Shown: piece by piece, positions 49,604-59,148 of the stretch | How positions within the stretch are numbered: the first letter of the stretch is position 1 | Layout: each line of letters starts with the position of its first letter | Origin: Fimadaptatus sp948467645 | GTDB lineage: Bacteria; Bacillota; Clostridia; Christensenellales; Aristaeellaceae | Reading direction: 5' to 3' | Length of the DNA: 64,000 nt | NCBI GenBank assembly: GCA_948467645.1 | Contig: CAOKFD010000006.1 | Location: 1 to 64,000 of the forward strand | The notes under the pieces: model-generated | The model's input: only the letters and a program-made list of their open reading frames with translations | Databases searched by the model: none | Told to the model about the DNA's origin: nothing | Program-made: the position numbers and the translations under genes

Positions 49604-50620
49604 TCAGCCGCGCCAGCCGGTCACTTCATCGAATACAGGCCAGGTCTGCGCCGCATAGAAGCGGTGTCCCTCCGGGCCGACCACATGGCGAACCTTGTCG
49701 GGCGCGCCCGCGGCGGCATACAGCTTTTCAGCCACTGCGAACTCGCGGTTGGCCGAGTCGATCGGGAATATCGGGTCTTTAGCGCCGCCCACTATAACCA
49801 GCGGCCGCGGCGCGGTCATGCCCGCCAGATCGCCCATGTCGAAATACTTCATTATGCCGGGCACGTAGTTGCATGTGCAGTGTTTCTGCGCGCCGATGGA
49901 TTCGAGATAGCCGCAGAACGCCGACGCGGGCACAGCCGCCGCAATGCGCGTATCCAGCGCCGCCGCGTAGCACGTAACTGTGCCGCCGCCCGACTGTCCC
50001 TGAAGCGCAATTTTGCCCAGGTCTATCTTATCGGCAAAGTGATTTTCCAGGCAGTCGATGCCGCGCATCACGTCCCAGCAGCGCTCGCCCACCAGCGTGC
50101 GCCCCAGCAGCAGCGCCGCCATGGCGGGCTGATAGCAGTCGGGGCCGTTCTCGGTGCCGCCGCGCTCGCCGAACGCGCGCTGTTCCATGACCAGCGCCGC
50201 CTGGCCGCGCGCGACTATCTGCTTTGCAAAGTCGCGGTCGCCGCCGGATATGGTTTCCTCATCGCCCGGATACTTAGGGCGGCCCATCGATATGTGCGCG
50301 CCGGTGGAGTGGCCCTGAAGGCATATCACGACGGGTATCTTACCAGCCGCGCCATTGGGTAGCCAGAGATTGCAGCACACGTCCACCTCGGGTTCACTGG
50401 CGTAGGTAAAGCGAATCTCATGGAAGTTCTCGCCGTCCTGCTCCCATTCGATGTTGAAGTTGTCGCTCTCCGGCATTTCCAGCGGCAGGCCCAGTAGTTC
50501 GGTCAGCTTTTCGCGCGCCTTCACCTGCCACGCGGCGAAGTCCTCGCCCTCTCTGTAAGTCAGCGCGCGCGGCGCGTGGCGCATCAGTTCTATGTGGCGC
50601 TCCTGAGGATCATAATGCAT
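49604..50620 (-). CDS. Alpha/beta hydrolase (carbohydrate esterase-like)
   Basis: A 338-residue alpha/beta hydrolase of the acetyl-xylan-esterase/dienelactone-hydrolase type. The nucleophile elbow is GQSGGG (Ser near residue 215), the acid lies after the strand PLVIVGGAKDPIFP, and the histidine is in GPEGHRFY near the C-terminus. The lid and N-terminal region (EVDVCCNLWLPNG) fit esterases that remove acyl groups from sugars. No signal peptide, so it works on imported oligosaccharides. The ATG follows AAAGGAAC. It lies between the permease and CapA-like genes. Confidence 0.82.
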   Translation of the reverse strand: MHYDPQERHIELMRHAPRALTYREGEDFAAWQVKAREKLTELLGLPLEMPESDNFNIEWEQDGENFHEIRFTYASEPEVDVCCNLWLPNGAAGKIPVVICLQGHSTGAHISMGRPKYPGDEETISGGDRDFAKQIVARGQAALVMEQRAFGERGGTENGPDCYQPAMAALLLGRTLVGERCWDVMRGIDCLENHFADKIDLGKIALQGQSGGGTVTCYAAALDTRIAAAVPASAFCGYLESIGAQKHCTCNYVPGIMKYFDMGDLAGMTAPRPLVIVGGAKDPIFPIDSANREFAVAEKLYAAAGAPDKVRHVVGPEGHRFYAAQTWPVFDEVTGWRG

Positions 50621-50647
50621 AAGTACGTTCCTTTCCGGCGCGGGCGC

Positions 50648-51526
50648 TTAGCCTTTTACTGCGCCCAGCATTACGCCTTTGACGAAGTATTTTTGAAGCA
50701 GCGGATAAATCGCAAGTATCGGCAGCGTAGCCACAACTATGGTAACATATCGCACCTGTATAGATACGGCCGCCATGTCATTGGACGCGGTGCTGTTGTC
50801 CATGAGTTCGCTTGAAGCCTGAATAAGCACGCGGCGCAAAAGCACCTGCATGGGCATGAGTTCTTCCTTGCTTAGGTACAAAAGCGCTGTGAAAAAGTTA
50901 TTCCAGTGTCCAACCGCGTAGTACAGTGTAAGCACGGCCAGAGTAGGCGTAATCAACCTTACGGCAATATGGCCGAATGTTTGCCACTCGTTCGAGCCGT
51001 CAATTTCGGCGCTCTCGATAACCTCGTCCGGTATGGCTGAAAACGCACTACGGCACACCATCACGTTATACGTGGACAGCAGGCTGGGGATAATCATTAC
51101 CCAGCGCGAATTATAGAAGCCCAATTTGGTAATAAGCAGGTACGTAGGTATCATACCACCCGAAAAATACATTGTAAAGGCGATAAAAAAATTAAAGAAC
51201 CTGCGCGCAAAAAAGCGATTGCGCGACAGCGGGTACGCGGCTATGGTAGTGGCGGCCAGATTAAATACAGTGCCTACCGTCGTATAAAACAGCGTATTGC
51301 CATAAGCCGTCCACAGGCCGTTTTGTTTAAATACCTGTCGATAGCCGTCCAGCGTAATGTCCACCGGCCACAGAAAGACCTCGCCCTGATATACTGCGTG
51401 AGAGCCGCTGAACGACACCGCGACTATGTAAAGAAACGGCCAGAGCGTAATCACGAATGCGAATATGGCAATGATATATACCAGCGCATAAAACAGCCGG
51501 TCGTTGCCGACATTTTGCTTTTTCAT
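50648..51526 (-). CDS. Sugar ABC transporter permease (LplC/YtcP type)
   Basis: A 292-residue inner permease of a carbohydrate uptake ABC system, with six hydrophobic helices. The EAA motif region is EIDGSNEWQTFGHIAVRLI, where it contacts the ATPase. The C-terminus IYPLLQKYFVKGVMLGAVKG is typical of LplC/YtcP permeases for complex oligosaccharides. No ATPase is encoded here; such systems usually share one MsmX-like ATPase elsewhere. The ATG follows GAGGAGG. It comes 15 bases after the partner permease gene. Confidence 0.93.
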   Translation of the reverse strand: MKKQNVGNDRLFYALVYIIAIFAFVITLWPFLYIVAVSFSGSHAVYQGEVFLWPVDITLDGYRQVFKQNGLWTAYGNTLFYTTVGTVFNLAATTIAAYPLSRNRFFARRFFNFFIAFTMYFSGGMIPTYLLITKLGFYNSRWVMIIPSLLSTYNVMVCRSAFSAIPDEVIESAEIDGSNEWQTFGHIAVRLITPTLAVLTLYYAVGHWNNFFTALLYLSKEELMPMQVLLRRVLIQASSELMDNSTASNDMAAVSIQVRYVTIVVATLPILAIYPLLQKYFVKGVMLGAVKG

Positions 51527-51541
51527 TATATATGCTCCTCC

Positions 51542-52477
51542 TCACCACAAGCTGGTCTGCGTTGTCATGCGGCATATGCGATTGGATATATACACAAAGG
51601 CAAAGTTTATTACCGAGTTAAACAGACCTATCGCCGACGCAAATGAATAGTTGCTGGACTCTATGCCCTTGCGGTATACATAAGTCGATACCACATCCGC
51701 CGTTTCGTATACGGAGGAGTTATACATAAGGTAGACCTTTTCAAAGCCTACGCTCATTATGCTACCCAATTGCAATATAAAAAGTATGGTTATTGTAGGC
51801 GCAATCATGGGCAGAGTTATGTACCACACCTGCTTGAACTTGGTAATGCCGTCAATCTTACCCGCCTCATAAAGACAGGGGTCTATGCCCGCGATCGCCG
51901 CGATATATATTATCGAATTAAAGCCAAAGCTCTGCCATACGCCCGAACCTACGTAGAGCGTGCGGAACCAGCGCGGGTTGATCAAAAAGTTAATTTGCTC
52001 GCCGCCGAGCCGGGATATTATGACGTTTACGATGCCGTTATTGAGTGAAAAGAAGTTGCTTATCATGCCTACAAGTACGACCGTCGAAATAAAGTGCGGC
52101 AGATAGCTCACCGTTTGGACAATTCGCTTTACTTTGTCATTTACGATCTCGGTCACGCATACCGCAAACAGTATTGGCGTTGGAAATCCAAACAAGATGG
52201 AATAAAGCGACAAAAGCACAGTGTTGCGTATAGTGCGGTATGCGTATGGCGAGGCAAAAAACTGGTTGAACCATTTAAGCCCCACCCATTCCCCGTTATA
52301 TATGCCTCTTCCGGGTTTAAAGTTCTTAAATGCAATTATGGCGCCGCTCATTGGTATATAGCTGAATATTACATAATACGCAACTATTGGCAAAAACATT
52401 GCAAGTAGGTACTTATCCCGCTTAACGAGCTGCCAGAAAGTCTTTTTCCGTACACCGTCAGTCCTTGGCCCCGTCAT
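51542..52477 (-). CDS. Sugar ABC transporter permease (LplB/YteP type)
   Basis: A 311-residue permease with six helices and the LplB hallmark N-terminus (YVIFSYIPMSGAIIAFKNF). The ATPase-contacting EAA loop reads EAGKIDGITKFKQVWYITLP. With the following gene it forms the channel heterodimer of an oligosaccharide importer. The ATG follows GGGGGAGG. Gene order (binding protein, LplB, LplC) is canonical for this transporter class. Confidence 0.93.
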   Translation of the reverse strand: MTGPRTDGVRKKTFWQLVKRDKYLLAMFLPIVAYYVIFSYIPMSGAIIAFKNFKPGRGIYNGEWVGLKWFNQFFASPYAYRTIRNTVLLSLYSILFGFPTPILFAVCVTEIVNDKVKRIVQTVSYLPHFISTVVLVGMISNFFSLNNGIVNVIISRLGGEQINFLINPRWFRTLYVGSGVWQSFGFNSIIYIAAIAGIDPCLYEAGKIDGITKFKQVWYITLPMIAPTITILFILQLGSIMSVGFEKVYLMYNSSVYETADVVSTYVYRKGIESSNYSFASAIGLFNSVINFAFVYISNRICRMTTQTSLW

Positions 52478-52562
52478 GTCGAATACCTCCCCCGATTAAA
52501 GGCAGAGCGCGGCGGGACAGTCCCTGCCGCGCCCGTGCCAGATGGAAGCCGATTTATGCCGA

Positions 52563-54131
52563 TTACTTGACTGCGCTTGCGCGATCGGCAGACGCCTGAT
52601 ATACCGCCAGCAATTCTTCCACGCCCATGGCCTTAACCGCATCGACGTAGCTATCCCACTCGTCAAGCGAACGTGTGCCCATTATAAACGCGGACAGGTT
52701 TTCATCAAAATACGTTTTGAGGTCGGCGGCGTAGGTATTTACAACTTCGTTCTCTTCCGGGAACTTAAACGAGAAAGTAACGCTAGGGTTGACCACATAG
52801 TCGCTCAGCGTGCGAGCCATTTCGCGAACCTGATTGCATTCCTTGCTCATGTAGTCAAGCTGATAGCTGGGCAGCGCGGCAAAGTTATAGCCCTGCTTGT
52901 CGCGGTAGCGATCCGGATTGCCCAGATATTCGTCGGTGAACACGTACTCGCCGTCCACTATCTCATAATCCACGCCCTCGGTACCGTACCACGTCTGTAC
53001 TCCAACTTCCTCGCTCTGAAGATAGTCGCAGAATGCAAACACCATTTCGGGGTTTTCGCAAGTGCTGGTTATGCCATAGAAGCCGCCCATAGCGTCGCGG
53101 CCATACGCCGGCTGATCGCCATGCGCGCCCGTCGGCGGAATTATCGGCATCATTATCGGGTCATCCACGTTAAATTTCCATTCCGGATTAATGGTCGAGG
53201 AGTAACCGGTGCAGTTGGAAATAAAGTGTATGAGAGAACCGACCTGATTGCTGGAGAACAGCGCAGTCTGCATGTCATAGTTGGCGGTGGCATATTCGTT
53301 GTACAAAAGGCCCTCTTCGTAGAGCTTATGCGCCCAGGTGAGGAACTCCTTATACCGCTCATCTATATATCCGCAGATAACAGTGCCGTCATCCTCAATC
53401 TGGTATCCGCCGGAATCGGCCAAATCCAGACCCCAGTACATGCCCCACAGCTGTATCTGACCCGAGCGCATAAACAGCGGCACTTCGTCGGTAGCATCGC
53501 CGTTGCCGTTCAAGTCGTTTTCCTTTACGGCCTTTAGATACTCGTAATAATCATCCATGGTCTTAATATCGTCGGCGGTCATTCCCAGCGCCTTAAGATA
53601 TTCCATATTGACCATGAGTCAGCGCATGTTGCTATCGGTAGTATATATGTACGGCAGATAGTACATCTGGCCATCGGGGGTAGTTATCTCAGCCTTAAGG
53701 CGGGGATGTTTTTCAAACTGCTTATTAAAATTAAAGCCGTACTTCTCATAATATTCGGTAAGGTCGAGGAACAGCCCCGAATTAATATATGACATATCCG
53801 GGTCCGAGCCGCCTATCATTACAAGATCCGGCAGGTCAACACCCGCAGCCAGGCGGGGTTTAATCACGTCGCCGTATGACGAAGGATCGACCATCTCCAG
53901 TTGGAGATTTACGTTCGCCTTTTTAAGGACTTCCTGCCACCATGTCATGGAATCAAAGTCTGTGACGAGCGAGGCGCCGTTGGTGCCCAGCGCTGTGATC
54001 GTTACCGGTTCTTCCGATATTGGGGCAGTGCCGTCATACGATATGTCGGCAATTGCGGTGCCTGCACCCATGGCCATTACAGCGCTCAGAGCAAGACCAG
54101 TTAAACGTGCGGCATACTTTTTCAGCTTCAT
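52563..54131 (-). pseudogene. Sugar-binding protein interrupted by one in-frame TGA
   Basis: This is the extracellular binding protein for the two permeases downstream, about 522 codons, with a Sec signal peptide (MKLKKYAARLTGLALSAVMA...) and no lipobox cysteine. The frame is continuous except for a TGA at 53621-53619, directly between TTDSNMR and LMVNMEYLKALG. Homologues are expected to have Trp there (NMRWLM), so a single TGG to TGA change explains it. Many genes in this window end with TGA, so code reassignment is unlikely. An ATG two codons after the stop could allow restart, but that product lacks the signal. The ATG at 54131 follows GGGGAG. Sequencing error is also possible. Confidence 0.85.
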
Positions 54132-54252
54132 TGTGTCAGACTCCCCTTTCGCTTTCGCGGCTCGCGGCCGCATTTCATGGCGAAATTATAGCGTTAAAAT
54201 GCTCGCCCGGTCAATATTCATTGCGTGTACCGCCGCATTAAGCACCAAATGC

Positions 54253-56292
54253 TCATGTATTTTCCAATTTGCTATACAATAGGTGCTCGCGGTATTCACG
54301 GGGTGACACATTATAGCAGCGTATAAACGCGCGTTTGAACGAAAGGTAGCTGGCATAGCCCACGTCAGATGCGATATCAGCAAGCGCGCGTTCGCTCGAT
54401 TCGATAAGCGATACTGCCTTACCCAGTCTGAGTGTCTGAACATAATCGCTGAACGTAACTCCCGTCGCGGATTTTATCAGCTTTGAAACCTGCGTCCTGT
54501 GCATATTAAATTCGTCGGCGACCTTTATAACGCACAGTTCTGCGTCGCAGAAATTCGCACGTATGTATTCCAGTACGCGCCCGCCAGCATCGCTATCGCG
54601 CGGCTCGCCGGCAACAGTTTTTTGCACAGGTTGAGTCAATACGGCCAGCGCATTTTTAAGCGCCTGTCTGCGGCCGTCCGCGTCGCGCGCCTGAGCAAAC
54701 TCGCGTCCCAGTTGCTCCGCATCCAAGCCTTCCTCCAGTGCATCGCGCATAATAAAGCGCATCGGTGCGCTCATGTTATCGCCTTCAATAAACTCGCCTA
54801 GCGCCCGCAAACAATCATCCGCATTTTTGCGGCGTATGCCATCGGCCAGCGCGATCTGCACCGAAACCGGCATATCCTCGCGCAGCCTGCGCCGCTTTTC
54901 CAGTTCGTCGCGCAGCCGCGCATATTCCGTATGAAATTCCTCCGGCCCCATTATCACATCGGATATTGCAATAGATATCTGTTCCTCTCCGCCCATAAGC
55001 CGGGCCAGACTTTCGCGCGCCGCATCGGCGGTCTGCACGCCGTCATACCATAAGAACACGCACTTTGCGCCGAATATATCTGCAAACGCTATGTGTTCCG
55101 TACCCGCGGCAATCTTCTCCTCGTCCAGATTTACCTTGGCGCTGCTTATCGCCGGCTCTATCACCGCCAGCAGGCACGGTACGCCGTCGCATATCCATGG
55201 CAAGAAGCCGGTTATATATTCATCTGAAAAGTTGAAATCGGGGTTTGTGAGTATTCCGCAGAATATCTCATTGCGCATAAGGTTAAGAAAATTATCGCGC
55301 GCGTCGCCCAGGTGGTTGACCTGCATTTGCAGGCTGTCCGCATGATGCGAATACGCGGCCACGTATTCGTATATGAACTGATACGGGTTATCCATATCGC
55401 GCGGCTTGCCGCCGAACGAGCGTATCATTTCGGACATGGGCCGCGTTGTAATGCTTGCAAGCACAGCTGCAAGCATTAGACTTACCGTAAACGTAAGGCA
55501 TATTTCCAGTATGTATTCCCAACGCACATCCACGCCTTCTGCGGTCTCATAGCTTGGAAAATACACGTTTAGCTCAAATTCGGGTACCCGGCGTTTCAGC
55601 GTTATAGTCAGAGCGTCGCCTGGCGCATCGCTTAACGAGCATATTTCAGCTCCGTTCATGCTTGCGCTCATGCCGATTGCATCGCCCGGCAACATATTGT
55701 CAAGCGCCGAAGCCATTTGTTTGCGCGAAAACAGAATGCATGCAACGCTTTTGTCGCGGCGCGGCGTAGGATCTTTCATTATCATCATGGCATATTTCGA
55801 ATCAACACACTCGACCTCAGGATATTGCAGATAGCCGTCATGATTAATCAGGCTTACATCGCCGTATATTACTTCATATCTTTCCAGCGTATGCCAGCCG
55901 CAACGGCCTATTACGCTGTCCAGCGCGGGCGTGATTATCAATATATCTTCCACAGTAGGCAGTACGGTAACCTTTGCCGCCATTTCCTGAATTATTTCAA
56001 TACGTTTAAGCGCGTCGAATTCATGCGCGTATATACCCGCGATATTGCGGTAATGGTCAAACCATTTGGAACGAAATACAGCGTTTACGCTGGCCATTGC
56101 CGAATCTATGGTTTGGTTGGCATAGTCCATAAGCTTTTGTGCATTGGTCGCCATGCCGTCGGCATAATCGTTGCGCCCACGTTCTACGCGATTTACATAT
56201 CCGTATGTGAACGCCGTGCCTGTAACGATAAACAGACAGAGAAAAGTAATCACAAATATATAAATCCACCGTCTATTCATGTATTTTAGCAC
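54253..56292 (-). CDS. Membrane-anchored AraC-family regulator
   Basis: A 679-residue regulator with two hydrophobic segments (about residues 10-30 and 260-285) enclosing an extracellular Cache-like sensor. A HAMP-like linker and a long central region follow, and a C-terminal AraC DNA-binding domain (about 580-675: VADEFNMHRTQVSKLIKSAT and IASDVGYASYLSFKRAF). This one-component membrane regulator type usually sits beside LplB/YtcP transporters and switches on the operon when an extracellular sugar is sensed. The GTG at 56292 follows GGAGGT by eight bases. It precedes the binding-protein gene on the same strand. Confidence 0.9.
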   Translation of the reverse strand: MLKYMNRRWIYIFVITFLCLFIVTGTAFTYGYVNRVERGRNDYADGMATNAQKLMDYANQTIDSAMASVNAVFRSKWFDHYRNIAGIYAHEFDALKRIEIIQEMAAKVTVLPTVEDILIITPALDSVIGRCGWHTLERYEVIYGDVSLINHDGYLQYPEVECVDSKYAMMIMKDPTPRRDKSVACILFSRKQMASALDNMLPGDAIGMSASMNGAEICSLSDAPGDALTITLKRRVPEFELNVYFPSYETAEGVDVRWEYILEICLTFTVSLMLAAVLASITTRPMSEMIRSFGGKPRDMDNPYQFIYEYVAAYSHHADSLQMQVNHLGDARDNFLNLMRNEIFCGILTNPDFNFSDEYITGFLPWICDGVPCLLAVIEPAISSAKVNLDEEKIAAGTEHIAFADIFGAKCVFLWYDGVQTADAARESLARLMGGEEQISIAISDVIMGPEEFHTEYARLRDELEKRRRLREDMPVSVQIALADGIRRKNADDCLRALGEFIEGDNMSAPMRFIMRDALEEGLDAEQLGREFAQARDADGRRQALKNALAVLTQPVQKTVAGEPRDSDAGGRVLEYIRANFCDAELCVIKVADEFNMHRTQVSKLIKSATGVTFSDYVQTLRLGKAVSLIESSERALADIASDVGYASYLSFKRAFIRCYNVSPREYREHLLYSKLENT

Positions 56293-56405
56293 AGTGCCAT
56301 ACCTCCGCCAATTTTTCTTGCATCAATTATATCACTCCCCTTCCCCAATGTAAACATTTGCAAAACCTCATATGCCATTCCGCATCATTGCCCGCCCCGC
56401 CGTAT

Positions 56406-56445
56406 TAAAAAGCGCCGCCCGGCTGCAAATTCGCAGCTGGGCGGC
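56406..56445 (-). terminator. Terminator of the MMPL/coiled-coil operon
   Basis: GCCGCCCGGCTGC (56414-56426) and GCAGCTGGGCGGC (56433-56445) pair at 12 of 13 positions around a six-base loop, then GCTTTTTAATACG on the minus strand. Confidence 0.9.
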
Positions 56446-56482
56446 ACCAATGCATATTCTGTTTTTGTCTGAACTGGATTTA

Positions 56483-59146
56483 TCAGATCCCCGCAGTATG
56501 TATCAGGAACTGCACGGTACCGGTCTTGCCCTCGGCAATGCCCGCGTAGGAGTTGTACGCGCGCGCTATGTCAACCATGGCTTCCAAACGGTCCTTCAAA
56601 TCGGTTATATCGCCGTTCAGGTAGTCCAGCAGCTTCTCGAGCGCTTCCTCGTTCAGCTCGTTCAGGCCGTCGTTGAGTTCGCTCATGCCGTCGTAAAGCT
56701 GCTGTGCGCCGTCCTGCAGGTCGAGCGAGCCGTCCATCAGATCGGCTACGCCGTCATTCAGCTCATGCGCGCCGTCCTTGGCCTGACCAACCGCGTCGGT
56801 GTAATCCACGATGCCTTCATAGAACTTGCACATGTCGTCCAGCGTGTCGTGCAGCTTTACAAGCGCCTGATACGCCTCGCCGTTTTCGCCGTTCTCCTCC
56901 AGCGCCTCGGACACGGAGTCCATGTACTCCTTGCTGTGGCGGTTCTCGGAGATTTTCTCGTCGATTATCTTCTTTACCTTGGTGGAGTCAAGCTGCTCCT
57001 TCACGTTCTTGTCGATCTCGGCCTTTACCGCGTCGGAGGCAAGCTGCTCCTTTACGTTCTTGTCGATGATGGCCTTTACGGTGTCGGACTTCATCTGTTC
57101 CTTGAGTGCGGCTTCGATCTGAGCCTTTACCTCGTCGGAGGCCATCTTTTGGTCAACAATGGCGTTAACCTGTTCGTCGCTCATGGACAGGATTACGTTC
57201 TTGATCTTTTCGCGGGCGGCTTCTTCTACCTTGGCGCGGACGGTAGCTTCGGCCTGAGCCTGTGCCTGAGCGCGCACATCGGGATCGGCCATCTGCTTCT
57301 GAATCTCGGCCTCGATAGCGGCCTTAATTTCGTCACTGGCCAGCTTTTCGTTAGTCAGTTCGTCGATCTTGGTGGACACGGCGGCGCTTATCGCGGCCTG
57401 TATCTCGTCGGAGTTCAGCTTTTCTTCGACCAGCGCGTCGATGTCAGCGGCATCGGCGTTAGCGCGGGACGCGAATACGTTCCATATGGCCTTGAGTACG
57501 CTGTTGGATTCAGTAGCTTCTTCGGTGGGCGCGGGAGTAGCGGTCATGGTCGCAAGTATCTGCTGGCGAATCTGCTCGCGATAGGCGGCAGTCACCTGCT
57601 CGCGGATGCTGTCAGCATAGCCGCTTTCGATGGTCGCGTGTATGTTTTCCTTGTAGGCGGCCTCAACCTTGGTGCGCACAGCGGCTTCTAGCTGTTGCTC
57701 GATCATTGCCTTAACCGCGTCAGATTCCATCTGAGCCTTTACATTCTGTTCGATTTCGGCCTTAACCGCGTCGGTCTGCATCTGCTTATCAATTTCGGCG
57801 TTCAGTGTAGCTTCGTCGGGGTTGCGCACAGCGGCTTCCACCTTGGCGCGGGCTGCGGCCTCTACCTGCGGGCGAACCTGTTCTTCGACGGCGGCCTTAA
57901 CCGCGGCTTCCACCTTGGCGGTGGCGGCTTCGTTTACCTGACGCACAACCTCATCCTTGACGGCGCTGTTTACCTTGCTCTTTAGCGTCTTGTCGGCCTG
58001 CTCCAGCACGTAATCCTCAACCTTGTCCAGCAGTTCGGTCTGAATGCGGGTTATCTCCGCGTCGTAGTTTTCTACGGTCAGCTCGTTAAGCTCTATGCCC
58101 AGCTTATCAAAGGAATCCTTGCTCTGAGAAAGCTGATCGTTGGCAGTTTCGATAACGGTTTCAAGTACCTGCTTGGCCGCATCGACCAGCGTGTCGCTGT
58201 TCTCGTCGATTTCGTCCAGACCGTCGGCCAGTTCGCCCGCGCCGTCCTGAAGCTGACCCACGCCGTCGACCAGATCGTCGGTGCCGTCCTTGAGGTCGCT
58301 CAGGCCGTCCAGCAGTTCCTGCGCGCCGTCCAGCAACTGATCGCGCGCGTCGGTCAGTTCGTCCTTAACGTCGTCCACATCTATATCCAGCGAGAAGTCA
58401 TCGGTATCCATATCGCCGAATATGGAGTTGGTAGCTATCGTATAAGTGCCGTCGCTGGCAAAGTCGGTCACGTCTGCGGATATCGTCGCGGTCGTGGGGA
58501 TTTCGATATCCACGTCCTCGTATGTATCCAGCTTGAGCGCGTCGCTTAGTCCGGGCAGACCCACGCACAGTATCAGCTGGCGGTCGCCCACGTCGACCAG
58601 ACGGCCGTTGGTGACTTCCACGTTTTCAAACACGCCGTCCTTGCACAACATTACCGTCGCCATGAGGAAGGGTATGGGCATTTCCTCGGTGCCCTCGCCC
58701 ACAGTCACCTCGCGCTTTTCGTTGGCCCGATACTCTATGGTTATTTCGAGGTGGCCGCTCTTGCCCGCAAGGTCGGCGGGCGCGATTTCCTTGCCGTCCA
58801 GCGTGTACGTCATCTTTACGCCCACGGGCAGGGGCTTGTCGCTCTTGCCCTCATATCGTATGTCCGCGCCGTCGGCGTCCCAGACGATGTTGTCGCCGTC
58901 CACGCTGAAGGACTCGTCGCCGCCCAGGTTTTCAATGCCGGTCAGCGTGCTTACGTCGCTGAGCTTCTTTTCGCCGTCGCGGTTGTAGAGCCGCTCGCTC
59001 ACCACAATGTCGTTTGCCGCGCCGCTTGCGTCGGCCAGCACGTATACCATTTCCTTTTTGTCCTCGCCCTCGGCCAGAGCGCACGGAACCAGAGTGGTCA
59101 TTATCATTATCACCGCAACAAGTACGGCTATTATCCGCCTTTTCAT
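56483..59146 (-). CDS. Exported coiled-coil protein partnered with an MMPL transporter
   Basis: An 887-residue protein with a Sec signal peptide (about residues 1-27). After a beta-rich N-terminal region (about 30-270) come repeats of the form LxDGxxxLxDG (about 275-330 and again 790-840), as in YhgE/Pip-type proteins. Between these lies a long Ala/Glu/Lys-rich coiled-coil with recurring units such as DAVKAEIDKNVKEQL and EAAVRTKVEAA. No C-terminal membrane anchor is visible, so it may be surface-associated or trimerise with the transporter. The ATG at 59146 is two bases after the MMPL stop. Function is unknown; assistance in export or envelope spanning is inferred. Confidence 0.8.
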   Translation of the reverse strand: MKRRIIAVLVAVIMIMTTLVPCALAEGEDKKEMVYVLADASGAANDIVVSERLYNRDGEKKLSDVSTLTGIENLGGDESFSVDGDNIVWDADGADIRYEGKSDKPLPVGVKMTYTLDGKEIAPADLAGKSGHLEITIEYRANEKREVTVGEGTEEMPIPFLMATVMLCKDGVFENVEVTNGRLVDVGDRQLILCVGLPGLSDALKLDTYEDVDIEIPTTATISADVTDFASDGTYTIATNSIFGDMDTDDFSLDIDVDDVKDELTDARDQLLDGAQELLDGLSDLKDGTDDLVDGVGQLQDGAGELADGLDEIDENSDTLVDAAKQVLETVIETANDQLSQSKDSFDKLGIELNELTVENYDAEITRIQTELLDKVEDYVLEQADKTLKSKVNSAVKDEVVRQVNEAATAKVEAAVKAAVEEQVRPQVEAAARAKVEAAVRNPDEATLNAEIDKQMQTDAVKAEIEQNVKAQMESDAVKAMIEQQLEAAVRTKVEAAYKENIHATIESGYADSIREQVTAAYREQIRQQILATMTATPAPTEEATESNSVLKAIWNVFASRANADAADIDALVEEKLNSDEIQAAISAAVSTKIDELTNEKLASDEIKAAIEAEIQKQMADPDVRAQAQAQAEATVRAKVEEAAREKIKNVILSMSDEQVNAIVDQKMASDEVKAQIEAALKEQMKSDTVKAIIDKNVKEQLASDAVKAEIDKNVKEQLDSTKVKKIIDEKISENRHSKEYMDSVSEALEENGENGEAYQALVKLHDTLDDMCKFYEGIVDYTDAVGQAKDGAHELNDGVADLMDGSLDLQDGAQQLYDGMSELNDGLNELNEEALEKLLDYLNGDITDLKDRLEAMVDIARAYNSYAGIAEGKTGTVQFLIHTAGI

Positions 59147-59148
59147 AA

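Noticed and set aside
53619..53621. Reassignment of TGA to tryptophan
   Set aside because: Many intact genes in the window (holA, comEC, der, plsY and the permease genes among them) end with TGA at the expected place, so TGA is a stop here.
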